From assembly GCA_021018815.1 (NCBI GenBank), contig JAITYX010000025.1, positions 3,196,501 through 3,260,500 of the forward strand: a stretch of 64,000 bases of DNA, in the 5' to 3' direction. The notes beneath the pieces are model-generated. The model saw only the letters and a program-made list of their open reading frames with translations, was not told the origin of the DNA and ran no database searches. Shown here in pieces: positions 35,304-46,079 of the stretch; positions within the stretch are counted from its first letter, which is position 1, and each line of letters starts with the position of its first letter. This DNA is from Talinum fruticosum (Eukaryota; Streptophyta; Magnoliopsida; Caryophyllales; Talinaceae). Made by a program: the position numbers and the translations under genes.

Positions 35304-36895
35304 ATGCTTAAACGCGGTTCTACTTTTGAGTTCATGGGATCTATAACAAAGAAGGCCCGTAAAACAACTCAAGAAGGTACGTCTAACCCTTCAAAAGTCT
35401 TTGTTGTCAAGCATTTCACGTTGGATGAAAGTTTTTCAAAACCTCCTCCTTCTCTTGGCTCAAGTTCATTCAAGAAACTAGGGTAAACAACTATCTATTT
35501 ATCCAGAACTCGTTCTCGAGTTCTATGCCAACAAATCTATTTACGGAGGTGTCGTCACTTCTAAGGTTCAAGGTACCACAGTCGGAATCAACCTCTCTCT
35601 CCTCCACAAACTATTCAATGTTCTTCTCTCTTTCGAATCCCAGTCACATTATTTTTCTCAAAGTTGTTGATGATTTCTTCGACAAGTTTACCAAAGAAGT
35701 GCCTGAGCACGGAAAAAATTTCTCTGTGACTCGGATGAAAAGTGAGGTCGGATTGCTTTGTTATATTCCGATGCGCACTTTCTTTGCTCACCACTCAAGT
35801 AAGGAGAATCCAAACTCCGGGGTTCTCAAACTTTTGTTTGATTTCATGGAGGGCTATGATGTAGGCCTCTTTCCCTTCATTATCAAGCAAATGGCAAAAT
35901 TGCCTGCTCAATCAAAGAAATCTGCTCTTTTTCCTTTCGGAGCTCTTCTCTCACTCATCTTGAAACAATTCAAAATCCTTTTTCCCTCGGATCCCTCCAC
36001 TATTTTTGAGTCGGCCATTATGTTGAGCTGAAATGAACTTTTGGGGTATGGTTACCGGGAGGTGAAGCCCGGTGAATGGGTTCACTCTTCCGAGTTGGAA
36101 TCTGCCTCTCCTCCTCCTCGGACACATATTCAACCCACTCTGCCATCCACTTCAGCTGGCCCCTCCTCATCTCAACTTCCTCTCTCAGCTGGTGCATTTC
36201 GTTGCCTTAGTTAAGAAACTTGTGTTTACAGGTGACCAACTTCGATCGGTTGTACACTCTCTCAAGCCTATTTTCCGAGGGATAGTCATTCACCAAAAGA
36301 CCGCCCAATCCCAGATTCGGGAGTGTCAATCCCGGATGCTTGAGTTCAAAGGGGTTCTTGGTGAGCAACGCGAGAAGCTCGAACTTCTTCGCGAGTGAAA
36401 AACGAAGGCTGCGTAGGGCTCGGATCACTCCAACACATCCGAGGAGTCGTCTAGCCCGGCCAAGTCTACCTCTAAAGAGGTAGAAGAAGAAGAAGAGGCT
36501 GAGGATGTAGCCGAGGCCGGGAGGCTCGGCTGAAGAGGAGAACCAGGAGGAAGAAGGAAGACAAGAAGAGGACACTCCACCAAAAGACATGAGGCTTATG
36601 GAGCCCGAACTCGAGCCGATCTCCTCATATCCGAGTGGATCAAAAGATGTTGGGGACGTTGGACAGTCCAAACCAACCGCCTCGAAGCCCCTATAGTCTT
36701 CTAGGAGGATGAGCCGGAGGATGACATTGTCCCGACTCGACCACCAAGGTCCGAGCCACTCCCTAACATCCCGAGTGCTAACGCCGCCGCGTTCTACCAC
36801 TTCATCTCGGACTTACCGGGCAAGATCACTGCTCTTTCGTCCTCCTCCGCCCAACCAAGCACCACCATCTTGATCTATTTCTATTTCTTGGTTTA
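35304..36895 (+). pseudogene. Sirevirus B ORF3 (plant transposon protein-like, coiled-coil, acidic tail)
   Basis: ATG after the CT-rich leader (MLKRGSTFEFMGS). N-terminal globular domain about 35480-36030, with VVDDFFDKFTKEVPEHGKNF, SVTRMKSEVGLL, MRTFFAHHSSKENP and FMEGYDVGLFPFIIKQMAKL. The region 36200-36400 is a helical, likely coiled-coil part (GDQLRSVVHSLKPIF, QSQIRECQSRMLEF, LGEQREKLELLRE). A strongly acidic Glu run follows near 36480-36520, and the C-terminus has AAFYHFISDLPGKITALSSS near 36784. One clear frameshift separates the first 60 codons from the domain, and a few stops follow. It lies 536 bp after pol and has no transmembrane segment that I can see, so a true envelope role is doubtful. 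The resemblance to the 'putative plant transposon protein' family was judged by eye. Confidence 0.65.
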
Positions 36896-36983
36896 AATTT
36901 TTTTTTCAACATTAAGTGTATTTATCTTCCACTTTTGTTTCCTTCTTTTCTTTGAAATTCTAGGGGAGAAAAAATAGAAAACA

Positions 36984-37430
36984 TGATGTTTGGCTCCATG
37001 TCTCGGTTGGATGCTCAAGACAAAATGCAGCATTTAGCATGCAACAAGGTATGATACGCGACACCCTGGACGGTTGACTCGCGACTTAGACTAGCTAAAA
37101 GAAAGCTGATTTTAGGTGCTAAGGGGTTCCTCTAGGTTTACCAGCTTCCATCACGGTAATCAAACTCCAACCACGACCGAATCCAAAAACATGACTAGAT
37201 TTCATCACTTGGCTAACTAAATAAAATGACAGAAATAAAAGAGATAATAGTGACCCATTTTTAGTGTCTACAATTAGCCCCCTTGACCGAGTTTGAAAAA
37301 TAAAGGGTCAAAGTAGACACTAAAGGATATTTAGCTCATTTTTATGCATTGCATCCAATGCTCGATTAATTTATAATGTTTGGAATTTGTTGTTGTTGAA
37401 CCCGAAGACTCAGATTTTAACTCCATATAT
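36984..37430 (-). repeat. Duplicated Tat-like G segment at the 3' end of Sirevirus B
   Basis: About 440 bp nearly identical to 27845-28300: the last of the tandem units, the TTTTTAGTGTCTACA LTR edge (37272), the purine tract (minus) and the internal stretch, running straight into the Sirevirus LTR just as on B's left side. It directly follows B's upstream purine-rich tract (36961-36983), and the roughly 300 bp plus true polypurine tract expected before the 3' LTR (compare C, 47854-48147) are missing. Confidence 0.8.
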
Positions 37431-38822
37431 TTTGTGAAAGACTCAGGTATAAACTTCTATCTCTCTTGTGTTTTGATTGCAAGTCATTCCGAGCTTCATA
37501 GAAACTCATATCTAAATTTTCATCTTTGTTACGAGTGACTCGGACATCACTATGTCCTATATCTTCTCTCGAGGTATTCGACCTCCTCGGAATATACTTG
37601 AACCATCGAATGATCAAATAATTCTTTTAATGCATGTTATTGTAGTACTAACCGAGTTTGCCAACTCAAAACCGAGTCTCTCTCTACTGAGTTCATCTAA
37701 GTCGGTTTATTTCTTAAACGATTATTTGATATATCAAGGTCACTTTCTATGCTTGAATATTCTTCTACTTGATCTTTCTAGGAATTATTCTGAACTCGGT
37801 TTGAACATATTTGATATTAGACTCGGAATATTCCACTCTTCTAGGCCAAAGATAATTAAGCATTTAATTATCTTAATTTAATTATTATATGTGCCTAATC
37901 AGTGGACCAAAGTATTTTATACTTTGAGAACCAATGTGATTTGCTTTTATAGGTTATTCAAACAAAGCTAATATATCTTTTGAATTTCAAAAGCAACCGG
38001 CTTTTAGTTGTTAAACACCAGGACACGAGTTTTAGGCAATTCGGACATGACTCAAACACCATGTCGGAGTCATGTCTGTTTCTAAAGCTGGAAAAATCCA
38101 ATGCTAGGCTCTACGGTGGTTTTCGCCTTGATTTTCGGACAACACTAGTTGATTGGAACACCTTTTGGAGCAAATAGCCGTTGCCCAACGTTTACACTCC
38201 AACGGATCTTTTACGAGTAACTCGGAAAAGCCCTTCCAACGGCTAATGAACGCTTTAGTCCGAGAAACCGGACACGGCGGCTAATCCGCTTGGTCATCTA
38301 TAAATAGAACCCACTTCACAAGATTTGAAGATTGTTGAAACTATTGATCAATACACTACCCAATTCTCTTAATGCAATACTCACTCAATCTTCTGCGTAC
38401 AACTCCAAGTCTCGTACTTAATATTTTACGAGTTATAATGTCTTGTAATCAATTACATACTTCTCTTACTTTACGAGTAAGGTCCCTTGACTAAGCTGTA
38501 AAGGCTAACTCAGCTTAGTTGTCCCTAACTGTAAAGGTTATCTCGGTTAGGAAGTACTAGATCAAATAAGGGAACTTCGAGTCTAGGAAAACCTTGTAAG
38601 GAATTATCTAATAGAGCAATTCTGGTAGAGTCAATGCGTTGTATTTTGAGGATTCAAAATAGTGGATTTGACTTGGTGCTTGGACTAGCATTGTCCGTGG
38701 TTTTCCGCCCGAGGAGGGTTTCCACGTATTTACGAGTGTATACTTTTACGAATTCAATCGAGACTCGGAATCGAGTTGTTTATCTTTTTAAGCTTAAAGT
38801 TTCTAAGTTTGTTCAAATTTCC
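37431..38822 (+). repeat. 3' LTR of Sirevirus B, cut by element C
   Basis: Collinear with 28301-29660, including the TATA box TATAAATAG at 38299-38307. It breaks off at TTTCC (38818-38822), where element C starts. The last 60-70 bp of this LTR type appear after C, from 49725. Differences from the 5' LTR are scattered and often fall at CG sites. Confidence 0.85.
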
Positions 38823-40403
38823 TGAAGACTCGGACATTTCTCAACGCATTTGTGAGTTGCATTAAATGAATCGGTATAACCATCTCATACTTATAGAGTT
38901 TTGATTCCAAGGCATTCTCCGTATCTCGAAACTTCTTTGAGTAAAATGGTATCTTCTCTAAGTGATACAACTTTTACTTCTTATATTTCTTACTTATCCG
39001 TAAGTGACTCGGAAAGCGGTTCTCCGTTGCGAGTCCCTCATCACTCAAATTTATCGCAGATTGAATAGACTAGTATTTCGTCTTTTCTCACTCGGAATCG
39101 ACTTCGGTTATAAGCTCTATTATGTTATAGTCGGTACTTTTAGTATGATTATTACTTAATCTATATCAAGTTTTTTTCACTCGATATTCTTGACGGAACT
39201 TGATCCTTCACTTAGACTAAATCGGATGGAATTCGAGTATTATTGATATTGGACTCGAAAAATTCCATTCCTCTTCCGACTCGGATAATTAGCTGTTTAA
39301 TTATCATAATTATTTTATTATCTCGTGTCTAACCTTGGACCAAAGTATGTTATACTTTGAGAACCAAAATTGATTTACTTTTGTAGGTTATTCAATCGAG
39401 GATACACTTTTCAAACTACAAAAGTAACCGGCTTCGAACGTCAAATCACCGGCAGACATGGCTTTTCACCTTCTCTGCTCCGGTCCCGATAGATTGTGTC
39501 GAGTGCTGTCTGTTTCCAAATCTGGAAAACTGGAACGCCAAGCTTAACGGTGGTTTCCACCTTATCTTTCAAGACACCGCCAATGGTTTTGGGACTTCGA
39601 AGAGAGTTAAACCGTTGTCCAACGTTCACATTACAACGGATACTTTCCGAGTGACTCGAAAGCTTCTATCAACAGATCACAAAGGACTCTCAATCAGCGA
39701 GATGAAGATAACGGGTACTCGCTCTGGTCATCTATAAATAGAAGCCACTTCACAAGACTTGAAGATTGCCGAACATATTGTTAATACACATACTTGCTCA
39801 AAGTCTTTGTATACATTCTCAATCGTCTACTTACAACTCCTACTCTGTAATTTATTACCTTTTGAGTTGTAAGGTCTTGTACTCGATTACAAACTCTTTC
39901 TTACTTTCTTTATAAGGTCCCTTGACTAAGCTGTAAGGGTTAACTCAGCTTAGTTGTCCCTAGCTGTAAGGGTTATCTCAGCTAGGAAGTACTAGATCGG
40001 ATAAGGGAATTTCGAGTCTAGGAAAACTTGTATAGAGTTGTCTAAGGGAGCAACTCGGGGTTTAGTCGGTTCACGGTATTTTGTGGACTCAAAATAGTGG
40101 ATTTGACTTCGTGTCCGGATTGACACGGTCCGTAGTTTTTGCCCCATGAGGGTTTCCACGTAATTTCTAAGTGTTATCTTTCCGAGTTCATTCTAGACTC
40201 GGACAGTCATATTACTCCTGCTTGACTTGCTTGTTTGTTCGTGATAGCATTTCCGAGTCCAAGCTTTTCGACCCTGCTTGTTTGACTCGGAACTCGTCTC
40301 TGTCTCTTCGTTAACAAAAGAGCTAACGTTTCCACGAAAAACTTCTATCACCCTATTCAACCCCCTCTAGGGTGACTCGGACTCTCTCGTGAGCAAACCT
40401 TCA
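38823..40403 (+). repeat. 5' LTR of Sirevirus C
   Basis: TGAAGACTCGG..CTTCA. Contains GACCAAAGTATGTTATACTTTGAGAACC near 39339, the TATA box TATAAATAG at 39733-39741 and the end block CACCCTATTCAACCCCCTCTAGGGTGAC near 40350. Ends three bases before the primer site. Confidence 0.93.
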
Positions 40404-40405
40404 AT

Positions 40406-40418
40406 TGGTATCGAGCCT
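40406..40418 (+). other. Primer binding site of Sirevirus C
   Basis: TTGGTATCGAGCC: the initiator tRNA-Met site TGGTATCAGAGCC with one base missing at a CG. In B and E this base is present, so the gap may be a sequencing error or a recent mutation. Confidence 0.8.
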
Positions 40419-40462
40419 AGCCTTTTAGAAAGGATCTAACAATCCAAAGGTCTAAAGATCAA

Positions 40463-42225
40463 ATGGCTCGTAACACCGGAGAGTTCGACGAAGGAAGATC
40501 TTCCAACAGGCCACCAAAATTCAAAGGATCAAACTTTGGGCACTTGGAAGAAGCTTATGGAATGTTTCCTTATGGATCATGATGAAGAGGTATGGGAAAT
40601 CATACAACAAGGAAACTACATTCCAATGAAGACAGAGGAATTCAGTAATCATTCCCAAGACAAAAGCCGAATTCACTCCGGGAGAAGCAGAGAAGTTCAG
40701 GAAGAACTTCAAGGCAATGAACATTCTGATGTGCGCCATTAGCTCGGAAGAATACAACCGAGTGTCTGCCTGTGATTCAGCAAAAGAAGTGTGGGACACC
40801 TTTGTCAACACTTACGAAGGCACAAGCCGGTCGACAAGCAAAGATAAGTCAATATCTTCACAAATATGAGCTTTTCAAGATGGAGCCGGAAGAGAACATC
40901 ACTCGGATGTTCATTCGATTTATCGAGATTACCAACAATCTCAAATCACTGGGTAAGAAGATCTCCCACGAGGAAATGTGCGGAAAGATACTCGAAGTCT
41001 ACCCAAGAAAAGATGGGGTCCCAAAGTGATTGCCATAGAGGAGGCTCGGAACCTCTCACTCTTAAAGCCGGACGAGCTCATCGGAAAGCTTTTAACACAT
41101 GAAATCCACCTAGAAGAAGAGGATGCTGAGGCGGTTCCAAAAAGAACATAGCACCGAAAGCCTCGGAATCTAAAGAAGCAAATCCGAGCTCCTCCGACTC
41201 GAAGATGATCCTATGGCACTTATTGCAAGAGGCTTCAAGAGAATAATGAAGCACAAAAGATGGGATAAATGACCAAAGGAAGAATTCTACAAGAAAGACA
41301 AGAGGGACAGAAAAGGTAAGTATTCCTCACCCTCAAAGTTATCTTTATCTAAGAATTCTAGATGTTTCAAGTCGCGGCAGAAAGACCACATAGTCAAGGA
41401 CTGTCCGAAGAGGAAAAGGGACAGAAAGAAGAAGAAGGCCATGATTGCAACATGGAGCGATGAGGACTCATCGGAGGATGACGAGGACTCGGACGACTCG
41501 AAGTGTTTAATGGCAATGTCCGACTCGAAGCCGAACGAGAGTCGGACTCGGACTCGAACAATGAGGAAACTAATCCTCAAGAGGTAATTGACTATTTCCT
41601 CAAATTCTCCAAAGTCGATTTAGCTAAGTACATTTTTACTTTTGAAGAAAAGTCCAATTCGATTCTACTCAATTCAAGGAACAACTTGAGTCCATTTCTT
41701 CTAAGAGCATGTTTTTGAAAAATGAATTGGAAAACCCGAGACTCACATTCGAGAGAACTCAAGACTAGTGCTCAAACTAATGAGATCGAGTCCGAGCCGC
41801 TCAGAAAGAAAATGAGCAACTAAAAAGGAAGCTTACTGAGTCTCAAGATCTGGTTTTAAAGTTTACTCAAGGTCGGAAGAACCTTGACATGCTCTTAGGA
41901 TCACAATGTGTCTCTTTCCGAAAAGAAGGTCTTGGTTTCAACAAAGAGGAAGAATCCAATTCCTACGCGGAATTGTTCAAAAGGATTCCGAACTATAAAG
42001 TTCAGGAAAGCTAAGCACGGTCCCATTCACAAAAATAAAGGGAGGACTAAGCCCAGAACTGTTTACAAAAGAAACCATTCTCTCCTGTTTCAAAAGGAAA
42101 AGTTTTCAAAAAGAAAGAGACACGGACTCGGCTTCTCGAGAGGAAGACTCAGAATCGGACAAAACCCAAAGTCATTCAAATCTGGGTTCCGAAACACCTT
42201 CTTCCTCGAAAAGGACCACAAGTAA
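40463..42225 (+). pseudogene. Sirevirus C gag
   Basis: ATG 45 bp after the primer site (MARNTGEFDEGRSS). Recognisable parts in several frames: LMECFLMDHDEEVWEIIQQGNYIPMK near 40550; KYELFKMEPEENITRMFIRF near 40864; KISHEEMCGKILE; a zinc knuckle CFKSRQKDHIVKDC near 41364 with the second Cys changed to Ser; then KKKKAMIATWSDEDSSEDDED, the Sirevirus acidic signature; and a Lys-rich C-terminus (FKSGFRNTFFLEKDHK) ending near 42223. The frameshifts are surprising in so young a copy and many are at CG sites, so some may not be real. Confidence 0.85.
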
Positions 42226-42279
42226 GGAATGTTACTGAGTTCGTTAGAGGAAGTGAGAAGGGTTAGATTCTCTCTGTTT

Positions 42280-45200
42280 TGCGAGTCACTCGAAAAGATC
42301 AAAAGGACATTGGTACTGGACAGCGGATGTTCACGACACATGTCGGTGACCAAGGACTCTTTTCCGAGCTAGAATCATACAAAGGAGGAAAAGTGACTTT
42401 TGGAGATGACAAAGAAAGGCAAGATAGTGGGTATTGGCAAGATTGGAAATGGAAGCAATCTGATGAGCCCAGTCTACCTTGTCAAAGGGCTAAAATACAA
42501 TCCGCTTAGCATCTCCCAGCTATGCGACAAAGGTCAAGAGGTAAGATTCACTCAATCTAAGTGCTACATCTCATATGAGACCACCAAAGAGGTAAAGCTC
42601 TCAAGTAAGAGATCAAGTAACACTTTTATCATTCCTCTTGCGAACCCAGCGAACTTGTCATGCCTGAAAGCATCTCTCATTTATGAGTCTTGGCAATGGC
42701 ATTGTAGATTAGGTCATATAAGCATGCATACTATTAAAAAGTTATCGGATCATGGCCTAGTCAGGGATTGCCAAGTTGTGCTTTCACTAAAGACAAAGTT
42801 TGTGAAGCATGTACAAGGCGGAAACAGTCGGATCCTCATTCAAGTCTCTCAAGACTGTTTCGACATCAAAGGTGCTTGAACCGCTACATATGGATCTATG
42901 TGGTGAAATTCCAGTGAAGAGCCTCGGAGGTAAATCCTACATTCTTGTCATTATTGATGACTTTTCAAGATTTACCTAGGTGTGTTTTCTCAAGCATAAA
43001 AATGAAGCATTCAAGGAGTTCAAGCAAACTTTGTAGAAAGATTCAAGTTGAGTCTCGGACTCGGATTCAAAAGATTCGAACCGACCATGTAAGGGAGTTC
43101 GACTACTCGAATTCTCGTAGTTCCGCGATCGGAATGGAATCTCTCACAACTTCTCAAGACCCAGAACTCCTCAACAGAATGGAGTAGTAAAGAGAAAGAA
43201 CAGAACCCTTGAAGAAATAGCAAGGACGATGATGATTGAGCACAACTTGCCTTACTATTTCTGGGCGGAGGCAATCAACACAGCCTAAATACACTTTGAA
43301 CAGATGCCTCATCGGACCCATTCGAAGAAAACACCCTACGAGCTCTACAAAGGGAAGAAGCCAAACATCTCATACTTTAAGCCCTTTGGTTGCAAGTGTT
43401 TTATTCATAATAATGGTAAGGATCACCCGACCAAGTTTGATGCTAGGTCGATGAAGGTATTTTTCCGGGTTACTCTTCACATAGTAAAGCTTATCGTGTC
43501 TTTAACAAAAGAACTAACAAAGTGGAAGAAAGCATCCACGTAGTGTTTGATGAGCTTGAACAGGAGAAGCCAAGTGAGTCGTCATACTCGAACTCGAAGC
43601 TCAGTAGAGATGATGACGAAGCCAAGCCTACAAAGACTCGGACTCAACTCGCTCAAAATGAAGTCACTCGGAACGAAGTGACTCGGAATGAGGCAACTCA
43701 AGAGCTCACTCGAACGAACAAGCCAATGAAGAAGATCACTCGGAGCAAGCTTCGAAGATCAAGCGGCTCAGCCCACAAATCTCGTGAATCGAAGAACCGG
43801 TAAAGCATTCAAATTTACTTCCAGTCATCCCCAAGAAAACATAGTTTTGGATATCAACAGTGGGGTAAGAACTCGTTCCTCTCTACATAATCTATGTGCA
43901 TTCACCGCATTCATTTCATTAAACGAACCCAAAAATGCACTAGAGGCCCTTAATGAACCTGAATGGGTAAAGGCCATGCAAGAGGAACTCAATCAATTTG
44001 AGAGAAACCAAGTCCGGACTCGACCAACCGACCTTCCGACCACCCAGCTTATAGGAACCAAATGGGTTTTCAAGAACAAACTGGATGAGGGTGGAGTGGT
44101 AGTCGAAACAAGGCTAGACGTGTGGCTCAAGGTTATAATCAAGAAGAAGGAATCGATTGTGGGGAAACCTTTGCACCTGTAGCCGAATTGAAGCTATCGA
44201 ATACTGTTGGCATTTGCATCCAAGCATGCATATTAAATTATATCAAATGGATGTTAAGTGTGCATTTCTTAATGGTTTTATTGAAGAAGAAGTCTATGTC
44301 GAACAGACCTCCTGGTTTTGAAAACTCGGAATTTCCAAATCATGTTTTCAAACTTCAAAAGGCTCTTTATGGTCTTAAACAAGCACCTCGAGCTTGGTAT
44401 GAAAGACTCGAGTAGCTTCTTGGTTCAAAATGATTTTAAAAGAGGTCAGATCGACAAGACTCTCTTCATAAAGACCAAGGGGAAAGATTTCCTTATTGTT
44501 CAAATCTATGTTGATGATATTATCTTCGGTGCTACTAATGAATTTCCGTGCCGAGAATTTTCCGAGTTGATGAGTCAAGAATTCCAAATGAGCATGATGG
44601 GGGAACTTAATTTCTTCCTTGGCTTACAAATCAAACAAGACAAGGATGGGATCTTTGTTCATCAATCTAAGTATACCAAGGAACTGTCGAAGAAATACAA
44701 ACTTCAAGATGCAAAGCACGCATCTACCCCTATGAGCAAGCAAGTATAAAGCTTGACTCGGACGAGAAAGGTAAAGCAATAGATCGAAACTTTATCGAGG
44801 TATGATTGGATCTTTACTATATCTTACTTCAAGCAGACCGTATATAATGTTTAATGTTTGTCTATGTGCAAGATTTCAAGCTAATCCAAAAGAATCACAT
44901 CTCACTACGGTGAAAAGAATATTCACATATCTTGCAGTACTCGTAATTTAGGTCTATGGTATTCCGTAGACTCGTAACCGACTCTTACCGGATACTCGGA
45001 CGCGGACTACGCAGGATACAAAGTTGATCGAAAGAGCACATCCGGACCTTGCCAATTTCTGGGTCAATCCCTAATATCTTGGCATTCAAAGAAGCGTAAC
45101 TCAGTAGCTCTATCAACCGCTGAAGCTGAATATATTGCAGCTAGAGCTTGTTGCGATCGGATTCTATGGATAAAGCAACACTTGAAAGATCTTGGACTAT

Positions 45201-45449
45201 CATTCAAATCAGTACCAATCAAGTGTGACAACCAAAGCGCAATTAGCATCACCAAGAACCCCGTCCAAAGCATTCGAAAACAAAGCATATCGAGGTCGGA
45301 TATCACTTCCTACGCGATCACTCGAAAAAGGTGATATTGAACTTGAGTTCATTCCTACTAATCTTCAATTAGTTGATATCTTTACTAAGCCTCTTGGTGA
45401 AGATCAGTTTTGTTTTATTCGGAATGAGCTTGGTATGTTAACTGCTTAA
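42280..45449 (+). pseudogene. Sirevirus C pol (protease, integrase, RT, RNase H)
   Basis: Protease active site DSG at 42319-42327 (LDSGCSRHM). Open run 42400-42879 with GIGKIGNGSNLMSPVYL, LSISQLCDKGQEVRF and WHCRLGHISMHTIKKL. Integrase has HMDLCGEIPVKSLGGKSY near 42890, RIRTDH near 43075 and RTPQQNGVV near 43162. PYELYKGKKPNISYF is near 43336. RT has TKWVFKNKLDEGGVV near 44057, and YVDD is kept at 44507-44518 (QIYVDDIIFGA). RNase H has SLISWHSKKRNSVALSTAEAEY near 45067. It ends NELGMLTA with the stop at 45447-45449. Catalytic residues look intact. The frame breaks are single-base, and several coincide with TCGG/CCGAG sites. Confidence 0.9.
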
Positions 45450-45837
45450 TTATATGCTATCCATTGCATAATTCCGTGTTATGTGTTTTCACTTTTAATA
45501 ACCATTAGCTCGGTTGATTCAGTGATACTCGGGCTGGTAGTTATTTCGTGTTTCGAGTCACTCGAAACCAATCCGAGTCAAACTCGGACGTAGAGAAACT
45601 TGGACTTCAAATTTTCCGAAACTATCTCTAGAACAGTGGGGAGTTTCGGATCATATTTTCAAAATCTTTTCTCTCTCTTTCTCTCGAGCACTCGTGATCG
45701 GTTGATAGCCATGGATCTCTAACCGCTGAAATCTTAGCCGTTGAAGAGAACCGTCACACCGGTCTTCGATGACCGATGGACAAGCCGAGTCGAACGGAGT
45801 TATATTTAACGAATAGTTGACGGGCGCGCTTATTTTC

Positions 45838-45846
45838 TATAAATAG
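45838..45846 (+). promoter_or_regulatory. TATA box before ORF3 of Sirevirus C
   Basis: TATAAATAG, 242 bp before the ORF3 ATG and 389 bp after the pol stop; a CT-rich leader follows. Confidence 0.6.
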
Positions 45847-46079
45847 CGCCTATTCATCTTCGTCTCGGTATTCTACATTCCATTTCTCTCAAACGAAACT
45901 TTTCGCGGAAGATTTCTACATGAACAGATCATCCTTGAACTTCGCGAGCGTCGAAGAAGCCATCTCTCGTAAGCTTCGACTACTCTCATCTTTTTCTTCT
46001 ACACCTTTTTCGTTTCTTCTCTTCTACCTCTCCTTCTCTTTCCTACTCGAAAGTTTCATCTTTCCTTCCTTCTCTCAAA

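Noticed and set aside
36207..36800. 197-codon minus-strand frame
   Set aside because: Antisense of the coiled-coil and acidic part of Sirevirus B ORF3; no domain of its own.
35304..36895. Sirevirus ORF3 as a true envelope glycoprotein
   Set aside because: No signal peptide or transmembrane segment was visible in any of the five copies; kept as env-like by position only.
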